Below, piece after piece: positions 60,561 through 64,000 of a stretch of DNA of 64,000 nucleotides; within the stretch, counting starts at the first letter, position 1; each line of letters begins with the position of its first letter. The notes beneath the pieces are model-generated. The model ran no database searches, was not told the DNA's origin, and saw nothing but the letters and a program-made list of their open reading frames with translations. A program made the position numbers and the translations under genes. Source of the stretch: Balaenoptera acutorostrata (taxonomy: Eukaryota > Chordata > Mammalia > Artiodactyla > Balaenopteridae); contig NC_080081.1 in the NCBI RefSeq assembly GCF_949987535.1, forward strand, positions 39,844,428 to 39,908,427, given 5' to 3'.

Positions 60561-61675
60561 GGGGGAAACTTGGTGACATTTCCCAGTGGCATGACCACTT
60601 CACAACAGTGCCCCTTTTGGCTCATTTCCTTTCACTCTGTGCAGTGCCTGTCCATCCCTTCGCACAAGTTCTGCTTCCCTTGCTCCAGACAAAGCATTGA
60701 ACAGCAGGGAGCTAGTGGAGAGGTCTATTGTCCCAGTGGGGAAAAATGCCCTCTTGTGAGATCCAATGTCCCCTGGGCCTTCATGCAAGGGGAAATTGCA
60801 GCCATCCTCGCTGGAGATGTGAAAGTGAAAAAAGAGAGAGACTCGTGACTTTCTTGTTTCAGAAAAACCCAATGATTACCCTTAACTAAAACTGCTTGAA
60901 TTGTATATATATCTCCACATATATATATATATATATATATCCAAGACAAGGGAAATGTAGACGTCATAAACATGGCTGTATAATTCTGATTTTTTTGAAT
61001 ACATTGTGTTGCTTTTTTTTTTTTTTTTTTTGATGACAAAAGGTATGTACTTATAAAGGCATTTTCTTCTTTTGTTAATGTTATTAGCATATCTTTGTGC
61101 TTTATTATCCTGGTGACAGTTACCGTTCAATGTAGGCTGAGACTTGCTCTGCTTTTTTAGAACATTTAGCAAATCAGAAATGCTTCTAGCTGTATTTGTG
61201 TGCACTTATTTTAAAAAGAAAAAAAGCCAAATACATTTTCTGACATTGTAAGATTGCCTTACTGTGTATTATTCCTTATTGCCAAGTGGTGGAGAAGGAA
61301 GAGGCTTTTTATAAGTTAACCTAGACATGTATTTATTCGCACTTCAAGGTACTTATAATGAAATTCCACATTGATTAGATACCATTTAAAAAAATTCTAT
61401 TATCTTAAAATTGTTGTCTGGGCACTGTGTTTATGGTTTTCTAAATTGCTATATAAAGAAGTTAAGAAGACAAGTACTCTGATGGTTGTACATTCTTTAA
61501 TGATTTTCTAACCATGGTCAATCCATTAACCTTCAAGACATTCCTGTATCACTATCTATATCTTCTTGAGTTTGATCTAAGAGAAGTTTTAACCCACATA
61601 CCTACTTTGAGTAGTTGGAAAATGAATCAATATTGACATGTAAATAAATGTGCATATCTTAATGGTATAAGGGAA

Positions 61676-61678
<3 letters not shown>
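60561..61678. other. Unique DNA with TA-rich and poly(T) tracts
   Basis: A (TA)n tract lies at about 60918-60941 and a run of 19 T residues at 61013-61031. The upstream part (60561-60850) has a 96-codon frame without a recognisable domain. Confidence 0.4.

Positions 61679-61724
<46 letters not shown>
61679..61724. repeat. (AT)23 microsatellite
   Basis: Forty-six uninterrupted alternating bases, likely to vary in length between individuals. Confidence 0.95.
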
Positions 61725-61731
<7 letters not shown>

Positions 61732-62024
61732 TATGATTGCTAACTACAATGAATGTTCTACAGAAAATGATGCTTCTGAACACCTGAGGGTCTATAGTTT
61801 TATGATCCTCACGATTAGGATATCCATGACCTGCACTGCACAACATGCATGCCAATCAGTTACAGAATGAGATGAGACCCACCTGTGCACACTTCAGTAC
61901 AGCTTTGTTTTCTCTTCCTTAGCTATGTTTTAGATTCATCAAGAGATACATAAATGATAGCTGCACATCATGAATCCTTAATTTCAATAAAAATAAGTTA
62001 TTTTTAAAGGAATTACATAATAAA
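61725..62024. other. Unique AT-rich DNA
   Basis: No feature recognised. Confidence 0.4.
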
Positions 62025-62140
62025 TGAAGAGAGCCTTGATGTTCGAAGTAACAGACTTAGATAAAAATCTTAGCTTCACCAATAACGTGTCATATGATCT
62101 TTAGCAAATTTAGAACCTGTCCACAACTTTCTAAGTTTTA
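62025..62140 (+). repeat. MIR fragment
   Basis: 'acttagataaaaatcttagc', 'aataacgtgtcatatgatct' and 'tttagcaaatttagaacctg' follow the MIR core order. Confidence 0.65.
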
Positions 62141-62759
62141 AGCATGTATTTTAAGTCACAGAGATTTATGGGCACTATTGTTGGGCAGGGGTATTTAATT
62201 TTCCTTTAATATCTTTGCAATGTTTCAAAAAACTTTTGGTACTAATTAACCATTAATATATATGTTTGGCCCAATGGAGTAGGGTTTGATCATTAGTGTC
62301 AGTTTCCATTGGACTGCAATGATTATAATTACTCTTATAAAAATGAGTTATTCAGTGAATCATATTAAAATATGAAGCAAATGGTTTCTTACTATTTTTT
62401 CAAAGTAACAGTGCTAAGGTGAGAGTTCACTTGATGCACCAAGCTAACTGGCATAAAATGAAGTTACTGAAATTGTGAATCTTCATGCTGTGAAGATTGA
62501 GACAAAATATATTAAATAAATAACACAGAGATCGACAAACGATAGATGCCCCTTAACAAAATCTGGATCTACAAAAAAAAAAAGTACCTATCTGTGAATG
62601 TTGAAATTGTACAGATGCAGTATTCAGTTATTACACAAGGTTGCGGGGTGGAAAGGAATTGAGCAATCTGCCTGTTTCAAAGTATTTGTGTAATGCTCGA
62701 ATATAGACCAGAATAATAAAAGTAGAAATGAAAATTACAGAATGTATGGGAACGAGATC
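62141..62759. other. Unique AT-rich DNA
   Basis: No feature recognised. Confidence 0.4.
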
Positions 62760-63090
62760 TAAGCTAAACCTGGCACAGAGTGCCTAAGTGACTTGTACGA
62801 GAGAGACATTCTTGGTGACAGAGCTACAATCAAAAGCCAACTATCCTGCCACCTGTTCTTCTCATTCTGAAAAAAGATCAAGGAAGGGTCAGGAAGGGAA
62901 GTAATATGTTCTGGGTACCAGTTAGAGACTCTGCAGTATGTACTTTAACACTAATCATCCCACAAAGTAAACATAATGATCTCTTAAGAGGAGACACCCA
63001 GAATTCAATTTTGTGAAGTCACTTGTTCCCTTGACAAGTGAGTAACTCCAAATACATGAATGAAAGATTTGATCCTCTATCTAAATTTAG
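62760..63090 (-). repeat. MIR fragments, minus strand
   Basis: 'agtgacttgtacgagagaga...gacagagctacaatcaaaagcc' (about 62785-62845) and 'gaagtcacttgttcccttgac' (about 63016-63036) are reversed MIR cores, probably from two copies. Confidence 0.5.
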
Positions 63091-64000
63091 GTCCTGAACA
63101 TAGATCCTGATGAACATTTTTGACTATTCTACTTTTCAGGAGCTAGAGCAACATTTATAAACAGAAACACAGTAATTCACAAAACAATTACCAGCACAAT
63201 TCTCTGCAAAATCTATTAAATTTAAAACTCCAGAAGCAAGATATATTTCCATTTCTTTTGCCTACTTGAAATATTGTTCAAAATTGGACAAGAGTGATAT
63301 TTATGATTTCAAAAAAGAGCTCTTGGATAAAAATCAAACCATAGGCAAAGACAGAAGCAGCAAGCTTTGGAAGAGATTATGCAGATCTTTGTTATTTGTG
63401 CTTATTGAATTTTACTCTTTAGCTTAGAAAATTGAAACATAAAATATCTACAAAAGGCAAATGTTGGTTTTTGTCTTAAAATCTTCAGTTTTATTTTTAC
63501 AGGAATAAAGAATCTAAGGCATCATTAGTTTGTTTCTTATCCCCACAAAATTACTATCTAGTTTTCCAATAACATTAAACAAACCCCACAAAAATTAAGA
63601 TTAGAATAATAAGTGAAAACACAAATCATGGCAAAAGTTAGAAGATTTTCAGGAATGATTTAAAATTAAATACACTGGGAGATGTAATTTAATGGTATTT
63701 CCCCTTATTCCATGGGAAGCATTAGTTCACTACACTTTTACATCTAAACTCAGTGTAGGTTTTCATATTTTTGTAATAGAAAATTTGTTTTCTATATAAT
63801 TTTTAGACAACTCAGAGAAGTGAAATAAATATTAATTAAGTTAAAGTGAATTACATGAAAAGCAAACGTTATTGTAGCAGATGATTGATTTGAACTCACA
63901 TATACACAATTATAGTGCAGACTTTTTGAATAAATACAAAGGGAACATAATTATCACTTAGTTCTAATCTTTATTGTTAATTGTATTCCTTTGCTAGCTC
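63091..64000. other. Unique AT-rich DNA
   Basis: No gene, RNA or assignable repeat recognised up to the end of the window. Confidence 0.4.

Noticed and set aside
2948..61724. CRISPR-like arrays, from the many repeated short motifs
   Set aside because: All are microsatellites without unique spacers, and the genome is mammalian.

Overview
This 64 kb window is AT-rich mammalian nuclear DNA, most likely from a cetacean (whale or dolphin). The strongest clue is two tRNA-Glu-derived SINEs of the CHR type (minus strand near 8.6 kb, plus strand near 31.8 kb). They have the head, tRNA A/B boxes and body familiar from whales and their relatives. A matching cetartiodactyl L1 lineage is also present, and I found no ruminant BovB or Bov-tA copies. 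The cetacean assignment is therefore inference; Cetartiodactyla is safer.

I see no functional protein-coding gene, rRNA, true tRNA gene or CRISPR array. The window reads as a gene desert or a very large intron. Its only long recognisable coding sequence is the dead reading frames of one full-length L1 retrotransposon at 19133-26407 on the minus strand. That element has a perfect 16-bp target-site duplication, a CpG-rich 5' UTR of about 2.1 kb, ORF1 with one frameshift, and ORF2 with one frameshift and eight nonsense codons. Its endonuclease has also lost two expected catalytic acidic residues.

Layout: 0-7 kb holds copies of one ancient LINE-tail-like repeat, two L1 fragments and several microsatellites. 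7-19 kb holds an old unclassified repeat, a MIR, a CHR SINE, a hAT-like element, more MIRs, a Tigger remnant, an L2 tail and a short young L1 tail. 19-26.4 kb is the full-length L1. 27-27.5 kb is an MLT1-like LTR, followed by about 3.5 kb of unique DNA. 31-33.4 kb holds a MIR, the second CHR SINE and an L1 tail with a twin-priming inversion. 35-42 kb holds a MIR, a conserved-element candidate, a second MLT1-like LTR, a MER5A split by an L1, and further ancient repeats. 42-64 kb is mostly unique AT-rich DNA with scattered MIRs. At 54.28-54.95 kb it carries a GC-rich segment with a poly(A) signal and tail, which looks like a processed pseudogene inserted into an older repeat.

The parts that may still function are non-repetitive stretches with unusual CpG retention or dense homeodomain/octamer-like motifs, chiefly 36.74-37.19 kb and 59.93-60.56 kb. 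They are candidate conserved regulatory elements only; I cannot test conservation here. I found no convincing evidence of a novel biological system.
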